Program-made: the position numbers and the translations under genes
The notes under the pieces: generated by a model
What the model was told of the DNA's origin: nothing
The model's input: only the letters and a program-made list of their open reading frames with translations
Databases searched by the model: none
Part shown: positions 1 to 7,919 of the stretch, piece by piece
How positions within the stretch are numbered: the stretch's first letter is position 1
Layout: every line of letters starts with the position of its first letter
NCBI GenBank assembly: GCA_002372015.1
Contig: DFIA01000060.1
Span: 1-18,258, forward strand
DNA from: Bacteroidales bacterium UBA3709
GTDB taxonomy: Bacteria > Bacteroidota > Bacteroidia > Bacteroidales > UBA932
Direction: 5' to 3'
Length of the DNA: 18,258 nt

Positions 1-23
1 CTATCCAGCTGAGCTACCGAACC
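1..23 (-). tRNA. tRNA, 5' part only (cut by window edge)
   Basis: Read on the minus strand, bases 23 to 1 give acceptor strand GGTTCGG, then TA, the D-stem start GCTC and a D-loop AGCTGGATA followed by G. This is the normal start of a bacterial tRNA. The anticodon lies outside the window, so the amino acid cannot be assigned. A TAnnTTTG box lies 35 bases upstream at 58-65. Confidence 0.8.
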
Positions 24-57
24 AGTCCTTTTTTTATACGCTTTGCGGTTTGGGATG

Positions 58-65
58 CAAATGTA
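58..65 (-). promoter_or_regulatory. -7 box of Bacteroidota type for the partial tRNA
   Basis: The minus strand reads TACATTTG, matching the Bacteroidota -7 consensus TAnnTTTG, and is followed by CATCCC. The tRNA-Lys promoter in this window has the very similar TATATTTGCAGTCCC. No TTG is seen at the expected -33 distance, so the call rests on the -7 box, its place before the tRNA and the likeness to the second tRNA promoter. Confidence 0.5.
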
Positions 66-126
66 ACAAATTTTCTTAATCTTTGTTGGGTTATTACAAA
101 TAATTCGTTACCCATTGTCATTTGCC

Positions 127-1044
127 CTATGATTTTTTCTCCCTATTTGCCCAAGTTTCGAGCACCACAACTAAGGCAATGCCTACTATGGCCATTATAA
201 CAGCTGTGCTAATCTGTGCGTTGCAATTGTTCAAATCGGCATATCTTGCCGGTAGTATAGGGCGAGTAACAGCCTTATCGCCTATACTTTGCAGAACTTG
301 TTGCCAGGGCCATATCTTTACAAGCGAACCAGCCATAAAGCCGGTAAGCAGTGCTATGGTTTGATTGTACCAATTTTTCATTAGCCATGCGAGAAGATGC
401 GAGAATGCAAGTATGCCTGCCACAGCTCCCACTCCATACAAAAGGAGTTTTTTGACATTTAAGGTACTTATGCTATGCATAAGGTCTTCGTATTTTACCA
501 TCAATACAAGAAGGAAACTTCCTGAGATACCCGGTAGTATCATACCGCAGATACTGGCAGCTCCGGCTATTAGCAAAAACCACCATGTGTTTGGAGTTTC
601 TGTAGGAGAAGTGAGAGATACCCATACTGCAATGGCAGTTCCTATCAGTATGCTTATGAAAGTGCTGATTTTCCAGACTTTGATTTCTTTTGTAACATAC
701 CAGCAGGATACGAGTACCAGCCCAAAAAAGAAGCTCCAAGTGGCAATAGGCTCGTTGTTTAGCAGATATACCATCAGCTTTGCCAAAGAAAAAGCACTGA
801 TACCTATACCGAGGAGAATAAATGCCAGAAACACAATGTCTGTTTCCTTGGCCCATTGCTTTAATTTGCCGGCAAACAGCAACTTGGTGGTTTTTATATT
901 AAAAGATTTGAGAGAATTTATCAGTCTTTCAAAAATACCTGTGAGAAAGGCTATGGTTCCGCCGCTCACACCGGGAATCACATTTGCAGCACCAATACCA
1001 ATCCCCTTGATTGTAAGTAGTATATACTCTTTAGTTTTACTCAT
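127..1044 (-). CDS. popT: DUF368 membrane protein, undecaprenyl-phosphate translocase (PopT)
   Basis: Polytopic inner-membrane protein of the DUF368 family. Members were shown to act as undecaprenyl-phosphate translocases (PopT) that return the C55-P lipid carrier to the cytoplasmic face for peptidoglycan and other envelope polymer synthesis. The family signature NVIPGVSGG is at residues 21-29. A second related turn, ILPGISGS, is at about 169-176, consistent with an internally repeated fold. Most of the remaining sequence forms hydrophobic segments, about eight by eye. The length of 305 residues is normal. It is the last gene of the unit clpB -> TPR -> popT, starting 21 bases after the TPR stop. 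No Shine-Dalgarno is obvious, as is common in this phylum. Family assignment is firm; the substrate follows from family knowledge. Confidence 0.9.
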   Translation of the reverse strand: MSKTKEYILLTIKGIGIGAANVIPGVSGGTIAFLTGIFERLINSLKSFNIKTTKLLFAGKLKQWAKETDIVFLAFILLGIGISAFSLAKLMVYLLNNEPIATWSFFFGLVLVSCWYVTKEIKVWKISTFISILIGTAIAVWVSLTSPTETPNTWWFLLIAGAASICGMILPGISGSFLLVLMVKYEDLMHSISTLNVKKLLLYGVGAVAGILAFSHLLAWLMKNWYNQTIALLTGFMAGSLVKIWPWQQVLQSIGDKAVTRPILPARYADLNNCNAQISTAVIMAIVGIALVVVLETWANREKKS

Positions 1045-1065
1045 TATATCAGACTTAGTTGTATA

Positions 1066-2187
1066 TTATTTTTTTTCTTTACCGTTGTTTGAATTCTTTT
1101 GGCATTTCTTCATTTTATCCCTGAGCTTCTTTTCTGCCTGAAGGTCTGCCAGACCAGCCTTGGCTACAGTATGTTCGGGGTCAAAAATCAAAGCTTTATG
1201 ATATAGAATTTCAGATTGAGACAGGTCGCCGATAAGAAAGTGAGCTAAAGCTAATCCGCTTATCCCATCGGGGTTATTCTTTTCTAATTTGCAGAAATCA
1301 GAAAAATGTTTTATGGCCTCTTGCGGAAGTTTACATTCTATGCACAGTTGGCCCATATTGAACAGGGCATGAATGTTCTTAGGATTTAGCGCCAGAGCGT
1401 AATCAAAGGCCTCGTAGGCTTTCTGATACAGCTCTTTTCTGGCGTATATTATACCCACATTATGCCATGCTATATCGTTGAATGGGTCTAAATCTAAAGA
1501 TTTCTGGTAGTACTCTAAGGCCTTGCTGTCTTGTTCCAATTTTTCTAAACAGAAGGCATAGTCAAAGAAGAAAGAGGCAACATTATCTTCTTTCTCTTTC
1601 TGGTGATTTTTGCTGTTCCAAAGCAAGGTGAGGTCTGCTGTTCTTTCTAAGTAGAAAATAGCCTCTTGGTAAAACTCGGCTTCCATGCAGTCTTGTGCAA
1701 GCGTGTGTATAGAGTCGCATATATCTTCAGGGAAAGACTCCACCTCTATAGCCATATTATAGTATCGGCGAGCTTCAGAGATATTTTTCTTTCCAATGTA
1801 TGCTCTGCAGTACGATAGGTAAATCTCTGAATTGGGAGGAAATGAGTCTTTATAGTTGTTCAGAGTATCGAGAACTGCATCAAATTCTTTTGCTATTACG
1901 AGCGAATCGCAATACTTAACCAGCAGGGCAGGGGAATAGGGATAGGCCCTAAACCCCAAATCTGCCGCCATTCTGGCCATATCGCTGTTGAAAAGGTCTA
2001 TATACTTATCAACGATATATTCGTATTCGTCTTCCTGAAAATCATCTGAAATCCCTGCTTTAGCATCCGCAACATCGTAGCCGTCTTGTGCCGCTCTGTT
2101 GTACAATGCGTTAAACCTATCAAAAGCCTCTTTAAGCCGTACGTTTTCCTCTCTTTCAAATTCCTGGTCTTCCCGTTCTTTTTCCAT
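1066..2187 (-). CDS. Tetratricopeptide-repeat protein, cytosolic, partner unknown
   Basis: An acidic, helical protein of 373 residues built of TPR-like helix pairs. The clearest are three consecutive units in the C-terminal half with the pattern A-x-E/D-x-Y/F-x-A-L-x-L-x-P, for example KALEYYQKSLDLDP, KAYEAFDYALALNP and the SEILYHKALIFDPEH repeat. The N-terminal third is less regular and the tail is basic. There is no signal peptide or membrane segment. The reading frame could be extended upstream to a TTG at 2196, but the ATG at 2187 is preferred. It lies 26 bases after the clpB stop on the same strand, so the two are probably co-transcribed. A role as co-chaperone or substrate adaptor for ClpB is inference only. 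TPR proteins are generic protein-binding scaffolds and no specific family name can be given. Confidence 0.85.
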   Translation of the reverse strand: MEKEREDQEFEREENVRLKEAFDRFNALYNRAAQDGYDVADAKAGISDDFQEDEYEYIVDKYIDLFNSDMARMAADLGFRAYPYSPALLVKYCDSLVIAKEFDAVLDTLNNYKDSFPPNSEIYLSYCRAYIGKKNISEARRYYNMAIEVESFPEDICDSIHTLAQDCMEAEFYQEAIFYLERTADLTLLWNSKNHQKEKEDNVASFFFDYAFCLEKLEQDSKALEYYQKSLDLDPFNDIAWHNVGIIYARKELYQKAYEAFDYALALNPKNIHALFNMGQLCIECKLPQEAIKHFSDFCKLEKNNPDGISGLALAHFLIGDLSQSEILYHKALIFDPEHTVAKAGLADLQAEKKLRDKMKKCQKNSNNGKEKK

Positions 2188-2213
2188 AATCAGCAAATGT
2201 ACGGAAAATAACC

Positions 2214-4430
2214 TTAGCTTATAACTAATCCTCCGTCTAAGTAATCTATTTTTATGGTATTGCCCTTTGCAATCTTGCCGGAAATTAGGGCTTTTGCCAC
2301 AGTGTTAATTACTTCTTTTTGCAATACCCTCTTGATAGGGCGGGCTCCATAGGCAATATCAAATCCTTTATCAGACAGATAATTAATAGCTTCTTCTGTA
2401 AAGTGGAGTTTGATGTCTTGTGGTGCCAACATTTTTTCTGCCTGTGTTATTTGCAATTGCAGAATCCCCCTGATTTCGGCTTTGCCTAATGGACGGAACA
2501 TAATAATTTCGTCTATCCTGTTCAAGAATTCGGGTCTTACAGTTTTCTTCATAAGAGCCAGTACCCTATCTTTGCACTCATCAAGAAGTTGCTGATTATA
2601 AGCTTCGTTAATAGCATTCTCGGCATACGAATTATCGGTATCCTTTGCTGTAAAGTTTACCATGGCGGTATCTTTTAGCTTTGACATATACTCCTGAATT
2701 ATTTCGCTGCCAACATTGCTGGTCATAATCAGAATAGTATTCTTGAAGTTTACAGTTCTGCCTTTACCATCCGTAAGTCTGCCATCGTCTAAAACTTGCA
2801 ACAAGATATTGAACACATCAGGGTGGGCTTTTTCTATTTCGTCGAACAGCACAACGGAGTAGGGTTTACGCCTTACGGCCTCTGTAAGCTGTCCGCCTTC
2901 TTCATAGCCAACATATCCTGGAGGCGCACCAATAAGGCGCGTGGCTGCAAACCTTTCTTGATATTCGCTCATATCTATACGGGTCATCATGTTCTCGTCA
3001 TCGAACAGAAACTCGGCCAGAGCCTTTGCAAGTTCAGTTTTACCAACTCCCGTAGTACCTAAAAACAAGAATGAACCTATAGGCCGTTTTTCGCTCTGCA
3101 GGCCGGCTCTTGAACGCCTTACAGCGTCTGCTACAGCCTTAATAGCCTCGTCTTGGCCAATAACTCGTTTGTGGAGCTCGCTCTCTAAGTTGAGTAGTTT
3201 GTCTTTTTCGCTCTGCATCATTTTACTAACCGGTATGCCAGTCCACCTTGCCACTATCTCAGCAATATCATCCGGTCCAACTTCTTCGTCTATGAGCCTG
3301 TGGTTGTTAGCTTCTATCTTTTTGTTTAACTCGTCTATCTCTTTTTGCAGGCCGGCAATTTTGCCATATCGTATTTCGGCAACCTTTGCGTAGTCGCCAC
3401 TGCGTTCTGCACTATCTGCCTGAAAGTTCAGGCTCTCTATCTCTCCTCTCTTGCTTTGAATGGCATCGTACAGGCCTTTTTCTTCTCTCCACTGGCTGTT
3501 GAGTATGTCGAGCTTCTTTTTGTTTTCTTCCAGCAGATTGGTAATATCGGTGAGTTTCGGCGATTTGCCTTCTCTGCGGATAGCCTCTTTTTCTATTTCC
3601 AGTTGCTTGATTTTTCTCTGGAGTTCATCTATCTCTTCCGGTACGGAATTCATTTCCAAACGGAGTTTAGAGGCGGCTTCATCTACCAAGTCTATCGCCT
3701 TATCGGGGAGAAAGCGGTTAGTTATGTATCTATGACTCAACTCAACAGCCGCTATAATGGCATCGTCTTCAATCTTAACTTTATGGTGATTTTCGTATTT
3801 AGGTTTTAGCCCTCTGAGTATTGAAATACTTTCTGCAGGAGATGGCTCATCTACCATAACCATCTGGAATCTCCTTTCTAAAGCCTTGTCTTTTTCAAAA
3901 TACTTTTGGTATTCATCAAGAGTAGTAGAACCAACACACCTGAGTTCGCCACGGCTCAACGCCGGCTTTAGAATGTTGGCGGCATCCATGGCTCCGCTGG
4001 TTTGTCCGGCACCTACAAGCGTGTGAATTTCATCTATATATAGTATGATTTCTCCGTTGCTTTCTACAACCTCTTTTACCACACCTTTTAGCCTTTCCTC
4101 AAATTCTCCCTGATATTTGGCACCTGCTATCAGTGCCCCCATATCCAACGAATAGATAACCTTACCCTTTAGGTTTTCTGCAACATCTCCGTGTACAATA
4201 CGCTGTGCCAGACCTTCTGCAATAGCGGTCTTACCAACACCGGGTTCTCCAACCAGAATAGGGTTATTTTTTGTACGGCGGCTTAGTATCTGAAGCACTC
4301 GCCTTATCTCTTCGTCGCGACCGATAACGGGGTCTAACTTGCCGTTATGTGCTCTCTCGTTGAGATTAATGGCATAGCGTTCCAGCATCTTGCCTTGTGT
4401 TTGATTGTTGTTGTTGTTGTTCGTATTCAT
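2214..4430 (-). CDS. clpB: ClpB disaggregase lacking the N-terminal domain
   Basis: Hsp104/ClpB AAA+ chaperone that, with DnaK, pulls polypeptides out of aggregates in the cytosol. Visible in order: Walker A GEPGVGKT (61-68), Walker B IILYIDEI (128-135), arginine-finger region ERRF (185-188), the long coiled-coil middle domain typical of ClpB (about 265-390), second Walker A GTTGVGKT (458-465; usual form GPTGVGKT), Walker B VVLFDEIEK (526-534), sensor-2 GARPIKR (695-701). The protein is 738 residues, whereas ClpB is usually about 860. The missing part is the N-terminal substrate-binding domain: residues 1-13 are a short Asn-rich leader (six consecutive Asn) joined to the linker before the first AAA module. 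The start is sound: GGAGG lies 7 bases before the ATG, and no upstream minus-strand frame encodes the missing domain. An extra stretch near 585-625 makes the second module longer than usual. First gene of the unit with the TPR gene and popT. Confidence 0.93.
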   Translation of the reverse strand: MNTNNNNNNQTQGKMLERYAINLNERAHNGKLDPVIGRDEEIRRVLQILSRRTKNNPILVGEPGVGKTAIAEGLAQRIVHGDVAENLKGKVIYSLDMGALIAGAKYQGEFEERLKGVVKEVVESNGEIILYIDEIHTLVGAGQTSGAMDAANILKPALSRGELRCVGSTTLDEYQKYFEKDKALERRFQMVMVDEPSPAESISILRGLKPKYENHHKVKIEDDAIIAAVELSHRYITNRFLPDKAIDLVDEAASKLRLEMNSVPEEIDELQRKIKQLEIEKEAIRREGKSPKLTDITNLLEENKKKLDILNSQWREEKGLYDAIQSKRGEIESLNFQADSAERSGDYAKVAEIRYGKIAGLQKEIDELNKKIEANNHRLIDEEVGPDDIAEIVARWTGIPVSKMMQSEKDKLLNLESELHKRVIGQDEAIKAVADAVRRSRAGLQSEKRPIGSFLFLGTTGVGKTELAKALAEFLFDDENMMTRIDMSEYQERFAATRLIGAPPGYVGYEEGGQLTEAVRRKPYSVVLFDEIEKAHPDVFNILLQVLDDGRLTDGKGRTVNFKNTILIMTSNVGSEIIQEYMSKLKDTAMVNFTAKDTDNSYAENAINEAYNQQLLDECKDRVLALMKKTVRPEFLNRIDEIIMFRPLGKAEIRGILQLQITQAEKMLAPQDIKLHFTEEAINYLSDKGFDIAYGARPIKRVLQKEVINTVAKALISGKIAKGNTIKIDYLDGGLVIS

Positions 4431-4437
4431 AGTAAAT

Positions 4438-4442
4438 CCTCC
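4438..4442 (-). promoter_or_regulatory. Ribosome binding site deciding the short clpB start
   Basis: The minus strand reads GGAGG followed by ATTTACT and ATG, a 7-base spacing. Strong Shine-Dalgarno sites are scarce in this window, so its presence supports the truncated N-terminus of ClpB as real rather than a mis-called start. Confidence 0.7.
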
Positions 4443-4458
4443 ATTTTTCTTTTTAGTA

Positions 4459-4502
4459 TTTATCCTGCCGTTGAGTATTTGTTTTGCTTATCGCAGGATA
4501 AA
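4459..4502 (-). promoter_or_regulatory. Inverted repeat / stem-loop in the clpB leader
   Basis: TTTATCCTGC at 4459-4468 and GCAGGATAAA at 4493-4502 form a perfect 10-base inverted repeat with a 24-base loop, about 30 bases before the clpB ATG. On the transcript the upstream arm contains AUCCU, which could also pair with AGGAU in the ribosome binding site GGAGGAU. Regulatory function is a hypothesis. It is not followed by a T-tract, so it is not an intrinsic terminator. Confidence 0.4.
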
Positions 4503-4740
4503 ATATCTGTTTGTTGTATCTCGCCATGGCAAGACTCAGCAAGTTTATCTTTGCCATTTAGCTTATCGAAAACTTTACAATTTGCCCGCCACTCTTAAAA
4601 ACTGCTTTTTTTGCGGTGTTATGTGCCATATTGTCGGATTTAGACGCCCTAAAATCTTTTCTGCCTGCCTTTTTTGTCATTTTGGCTACCGGTGTCTAAT
4701 TTTTACTCTTAAATTGTATATAAAATCACAAGATTTTGTG

Positions 4741-4748
4741 TAAGTTTG
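4741..4748 (+). promoter_or_regulatory. Possible -7 box for queE
   Basis: TAAGTTTG fits TAnnTTTG. The nearest upstream TTG (4714-4716) is 24 bases away, longer than the usual 19-21. Transcription would start close to base 4752, almost at the start codon, implying a nearly leaderless message. Weak call. Confidence 0.3.
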
Positions 4749-4749
4749 T

Positions 4750-5484
4750 GTGAGTATGCATTTAGACGATATATATCCATCTTTGGAGGGAGGGCGGAAG
4801 TTACCTCTTGTGGAGAGTTTTTATACCATTCAGGGAGAAGGCTTTCACAGCGGAAAACCCGCTTTCTTTATTCGTCTTGGCGGATGCGATGTAGGATGCC
4901 ACTGGTGCGATAGTAAAGAGAGTTGGAACCCAGACAGATTTCCACCTGTATCCATAGAAAAGATAGTAAGGGAGGCGGCTGAAACTCCGGCACGCTCTAT
5001 TGTGATAACAGGAGGTGAACCCATGAACTATCCTTTAGACCCTTTGTGCTCTCTTCTGAAAGAATATGGTTTGGAAATTTTTGTGGAAACCAGTGGTAGC
5101 AGCAGTTTTAGTGGAAAATTTGATTGGGTGTGCCTTAGTCCCAAGAAGAATAAACCGCCCAAAGAAGAGTTTTATGTTGTTGCGGATGAGTTGAAAGTTA
5201 TTATAGAAAATTCATCTGATTTTGCATGGGCAGAAGAAAACAGACGTAGGTTATTGCAAGTTCGGGAAAAACATTCCAACAAGCGGTTTACACCAGAAGG
5301 TTTTGAGAGTCAAATAAGAAGATACGCTGATTTAGGCAGCTTAGATGATGAATCTTGTTTGTTTTACTTGCAGCCGGAGTGGAGTAAGATGAAAGAGATT
5401 ACCGCAGAGGTGGTTGAATATGTGAAGCAAAATCCGGTGTGGAATATATCTATGCAGGCTCACAAGTTCCTGAATATACCATAG
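4750..5484 (+). CDS. queE: 7-carboxy-7-deazaguanine synthase, radical SAM (QueE)
   Basis: Cytosolic radical-SAM enzyme that rearranges 6-carboxy-5,6,7,8-tetrahydropterin to 7-carboxy-7-deazaguanine on the preQ0/queuosine tRNA-modification pathway. The iron-sulfur cysteines are C46, C50 and C53 (GGCDVGCHWCD, the CX3CX2C spacing). Upstream is the QueE motif FYTIQGEG (24-31), and TGGEP (87-91) is the SAM-binding turn. The C-terminal HKFLNIP is typical of the family. The length of 244 is slightly above the most compact members. Translation may begin at GTG 4750 or at ATG 4756 (two residues later); both lack a Shine-Dalgarno. No queC, queD or queF lies in the window. The gene is followed 38 bases later by the C1 peptidase pair, which may share its transcript. 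Confidence 0.92.
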   Translation: MSMHLDDIYPSLEGGRKLPLVESFYTIQGEGFHSGKPAFFIRLGGCDVGCHWCDSKESWNPDRFPPVSIEKIVREAAETPARSIVITGGEPMNYPLDPLCSLLKEYGLEIFVETSGSSSFSGKFDWVCLSPKKNKPPKEEFYVVADELKVIIENSSDFAWAEENRRRLLQVREKHSNKRFTPEGFESQIRRYADLGSLDDESCLFYLQPEWSKMKEITAEVVEYVKQNPVWNISMQAHKFLNIP

Positions 5485-5522
5485 ACATTATATAGAATAA
5501 ACATATTAATTAACACGTATTT

Positions 5523-6740
5523 ATGAAGACATTTAAAAATTTGTTGGCAGTTGTAGCACTTTTATGCGCAACATCACTTACAGTTTTGGCTCAGCAACAG
5601 CAACAAGTAAACAAAGTAAGAGGTTATGAGTTTACAACCGTTAAAGCAAACCCTATTACTGGCATACGCAATCAGGGAAGCAGCGGAACATGTTGGGCAT
5701 TCTCTACCACATCTTTTTTTGAGAGTGAGGCTATTCGTAACGGACATGCAGATACTTCTATAAACTTGTCTGTGATGTATTCAGTTACCAAGAATTATAT
5801 AGAGAAGATGCGTAAGTTTATCCGTATGGACGGATATCTTAATTTTGCAGAAGGCGGTTCATTTGAGGATGTTAGACATTCTTTTGAAGATTACGGAGTT
5901 GTACTCGAAAAAGATATGCCTAACCTTCTTCCGGGAGAAAAGAGAATAAACTTCCGCGAGATGACTGCTATAAGCAACGGTATGGCAGAGGGGGCTAAAA
6001 AGGCTGGCGGAAAAGTATCGCCGAGATTTATGGAAATCTACAAGAGCATATTGGAAACTTACTTGGGCAAGTGTCCGGAAACCACAACATACAAAGGCAT
6101 TACATATACTCCGAAAGATTTTGTAACTAAAGGTTTAGGCCTGAATATGGACGATTATGTATCTATTACTTCATTCACTCATCATCCTTTCTATACAACA
6201 TTTGCAATAGAAGTTCCAGATAACTGGCGTTGGGATTTGAGCTATAACATTCCTTTGGACGAGCTAATCCAAATTATGGATAATGCTATAGAGAATGGCT
6301 ATACTATAGCTTGGGGCTCAGATGTTAGTGAAACTGGCTTTACTCGCGATGGTATAGGCGTGGTTCCGGATGTAGAGGCTAATGAAAAGAATTTTGTGGG
6401 TTCAGATCAGGCAAGATGGGTAGGTACAGATCCTAATGCAAGAAGGGCTCAGATAAATAATCTGAACGAACCGGGTAAGGAACTTACAATCACCCAGCAG
6501 ATGCGTCAAGAGGGCTACGACAATAAGACCACTACAGATGATCATGGAATGCAGATTTTTGGTATAGCAAAAGACCAGAACGGAACCAAATACTATATGG
6601 TGAAAAATTCTTGGGGTCCAGCCGGAAAATATAAGGGAGTATGGTATGTTTCAGAAGCATTTGTAAGATATAAGACAATGAATATTCTGGTTAACAAGAA
6701 CTCTATTCCTAAGGCAATCCGTAAGAAGATGGGTCTTTAG
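5523..6740 (+). CDS. Exported C1 cysteine peptidase, bleomycin hydrolase/PepC-like (copy 1)
   Basis: Papain-fold peptidase of the bleomycin hydrolase (C1B) type, expected to trim peptides. Residues 1-23 form a signal peptide ending in LAQ, followed by a Gln run. Catalytic residues are visible: oxyanion Q51 and nucleophile C57 in NQGSSGTCWAFS, H341 in TTDDHGMQ, and N362 in VKNSWG. The central HHP and VPDNW plus YNIPLDE segments are shared with bleomycin hydrolases. At 405 residues it is shorter than cytosolic family members (about 450). The signal peptide places it in the periplasm or outside the cell, unlike classical PepC. The next gene, 34 bases downstream, is its paralogue. Exact specificity cannot be read from the sequence. 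Confidence 0.9.
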   Translation: MKTFKNLLAVVALLCATSLTVLAQQQQQVNKVRGYEFTTVKANPITGIRNQGSSGTCWAFSTTSFFESEAIRNGHADTSINLSVMYSVTKNYIEKMRKFIRMDGYLNFAEGGSFEDVRHSFEDYGVVLEKDMPNLLPGEKRINFREMTAISNGMAEGAKKAGGKVSPRFMEIYKSILETYLGKCPETTTYKGITYTPKDFVTKGLGLNMDDYVSITSFTHHPFYTTFAIEVPDNWRWDLSYNIPLDELIQIMDNAIENGYTIAWGSDVSETGFTRDGIGVVPDVEANEKNFVGSDQARWVGTDPNARRAQINNLNEPGKELTITQQMRQEGYDNKTTTDDHGMQIFGIAKDQNGTKYYMVKNSWGPAGKYKGVWYVSEAFVRYKTMNILVNKNSIPKAIRKKMGL

Positions 6741-6774
6741 TAATAACTTAAATTAAGTGATTTAAAAATTAGAT

Positions 6775-7896
6775 ATGAGAAAGTTATTTCTAACAGCAGT
6801 GGCATTGTTGTTCTCTTTGGGGTTGTTTGCCCAGCAAACAAGTTTCCTATTCTATGAGTTTAGCATAGTGAAGAACAACCCGGTGTCTGCTGTAAAGAAT
6901 CAGGCTCAGACCGGCACATGCTGGTGCTTTGCCACAATCTCTTTCTTAGAAAGCGAAGCAGTTCGTAAGGGCACAGCCGATACTTCTTTGAATCTTTCTG
7001 AAATGTTTCTTGTTCGCGCTGAGTATCTAAGGCGTGGGGCAGATTATTACTACCGCAGAGGAAAGGGACGTAGGGGACCAGGCGGAATCACCCATCAGGC
7101 AATTTACCAGATGGGCAAGGTTGGCCTTATGACAGAGGAAGCTTACAATGGTATTAACTACGATTCTAAAACACACAATCATCGGGAGTTGCAGAAAGAA
7201 TTTGATGAGCTTATGGATCAGGCCGTCAAAGATAAGAAGGGCGTGCCTTATAGCAAGATGAATGAAGTTTTAGATAAGTATCTTGGTAAGGTTCCTGCTA
7301 CCTTCAATTATAAGGGCAAAGAATACGATGCGATGTCGTTTAAGCAGGCTCTTAAATTGGATGAGAACGATTATATAGAGATTACAAGCTTTTTGCATCA
7401 TCCTTTCTATGAAAAATTTATTATAGAAATTCCAGACAACTGGGATATGGCATCTTCTTATAATGTGCCGTTGGATGAGTTAGACCAGATATGCACTCAT
7501 GCTCTTATGCACGGTTATACAGTAGCATGGGATGCAGATATGAGCGAAATATATTTTGCCCATAACAATCATCTGGCTGTTTTTACTCCGGAAGAAAATA
7601 TTCGTAAGGCTAAGTCTATAGAAAAGAAGTATGTAGAGTTGCCTGTAGATGGAGAGGTTCGTCAGGCTATGTGGGATGATTTTACTACTACAGACGATCA
7701 CTTGATGCACATAACAGGAATAGCCAAGGATCAGGATGGTGTAAAATACTATATAGTAAAGAATTCGTGGGGCCCTAATAATGGCGATGGTTATTTGTAT
7801 GTATCGGAAAATTACTTTAAGGCAAAAACCATTCAGATTATGATTCATAAAGATGCCCTGACAAAAGACATGAAGAAGAAGTTAGACATTAAGTAA
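6775..7896 (+). CDS. Exported C1 cysteine peptidase, bleomycin hydrolase/PepC-like (copy 2)
   Basis: Tandem paralogue of the preceding gene. The signal peptide spans about residues 1-20 (ends LFAQ). Catalytic residues are Q43 and C49 in NQAQTGTCWCFA, H309 in TTDDHLMH and N330 in VKNSWG. It shares SFLHHPFY, IPDNW and YNVPLDEL segments with copy 1. It is 32 residues shorter, mainly through a smaller region before the catalytic His, and has a distinctive basic patch RRGADYYYRRGKGRRG (87-102). The nucleophile is followed by W and a second Cys (CWC), where copy 1 has CWA. Both copies keep all catalytic residues, so neither looks degenerate. The peptidase unit ends at the terminator 7920-7959. Confidence 0.9.
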   Translation: MRKLFLTAVALLFSLGLFAQQTSFLFYEFSIVKNNPVSAVKNQAQTGTCWCFATISFLESEAVRKGTADTSLNLSEMFLVRAEYLRRGADYYYRRGKGRRGPGGITHQAIYQMGKVGLMTEEAYNGINYDSKTHNHRELQKEFDELMDQAVKDKKGVPYSKMNEVLDKYLGKVPATFNYKGKEYDAMSFKQALKLDENDYIEITSFLHHPFYEKFIIEIPDNWDMASSYNVPLDELDQICTHALMHGYTVAWDADMSEIYFAHNNHLAVFTPEENIRKAKSIEKKYVELPVDGEVRQAMWDDFTTTDDHLMHITGIAKDQDGVKYYIVKNSWGPNNGDGYLYVSENYFKAKTIQIMIHKDALTKDMKKKLDIK

Positions 7897-7919
7897 TAAC
7901 TTTACTATAACACAATCTG

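Larger units (their letters stand above)
4431..4749. other. Divergent intergenic region between clpB and queE
   Basis: 319 bases without a supportable gene. It holds the clpB ribosome binding site, a leader inverted repeat (4459-4502) and, at its right end, a possible queE promoter box. Small plus-strand frames here have no recognisable protein content. No CIRCE heat-shock operator (TTAGCACTC-N9-GAGTGCTAA) and no TAnnTTTG box reading towards clpB was seen. Confidence 0.6.

Noticed and set aside
365..1141. 258-codon open frame on the plus strand
   Set aside because: It lies antisense over popT, has no family resemblance and consists of the complement of conserved DUF368 codons.
4404..4421. 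GTT trinucleotide repeat as a regulatory element
   Set aside because: It lies inside the clpB coding frame and encodes the six Asn residues; length changes would stay in frame.
4431..4749. Missing ClpB N-terminal domain hidden in another frame
   Set aside because: No minus-strand frame of useful length exists here and none resembles the Clp-N domain.
4431..4749. CIRCE/HrcA heat-shock operator before clpB
   Set aside because: The repeat TTTATCCTGC/GCAGGATAAA does not match TTAGCACTC-N9-GAGTGCTAA and its 24-base loop is too long.
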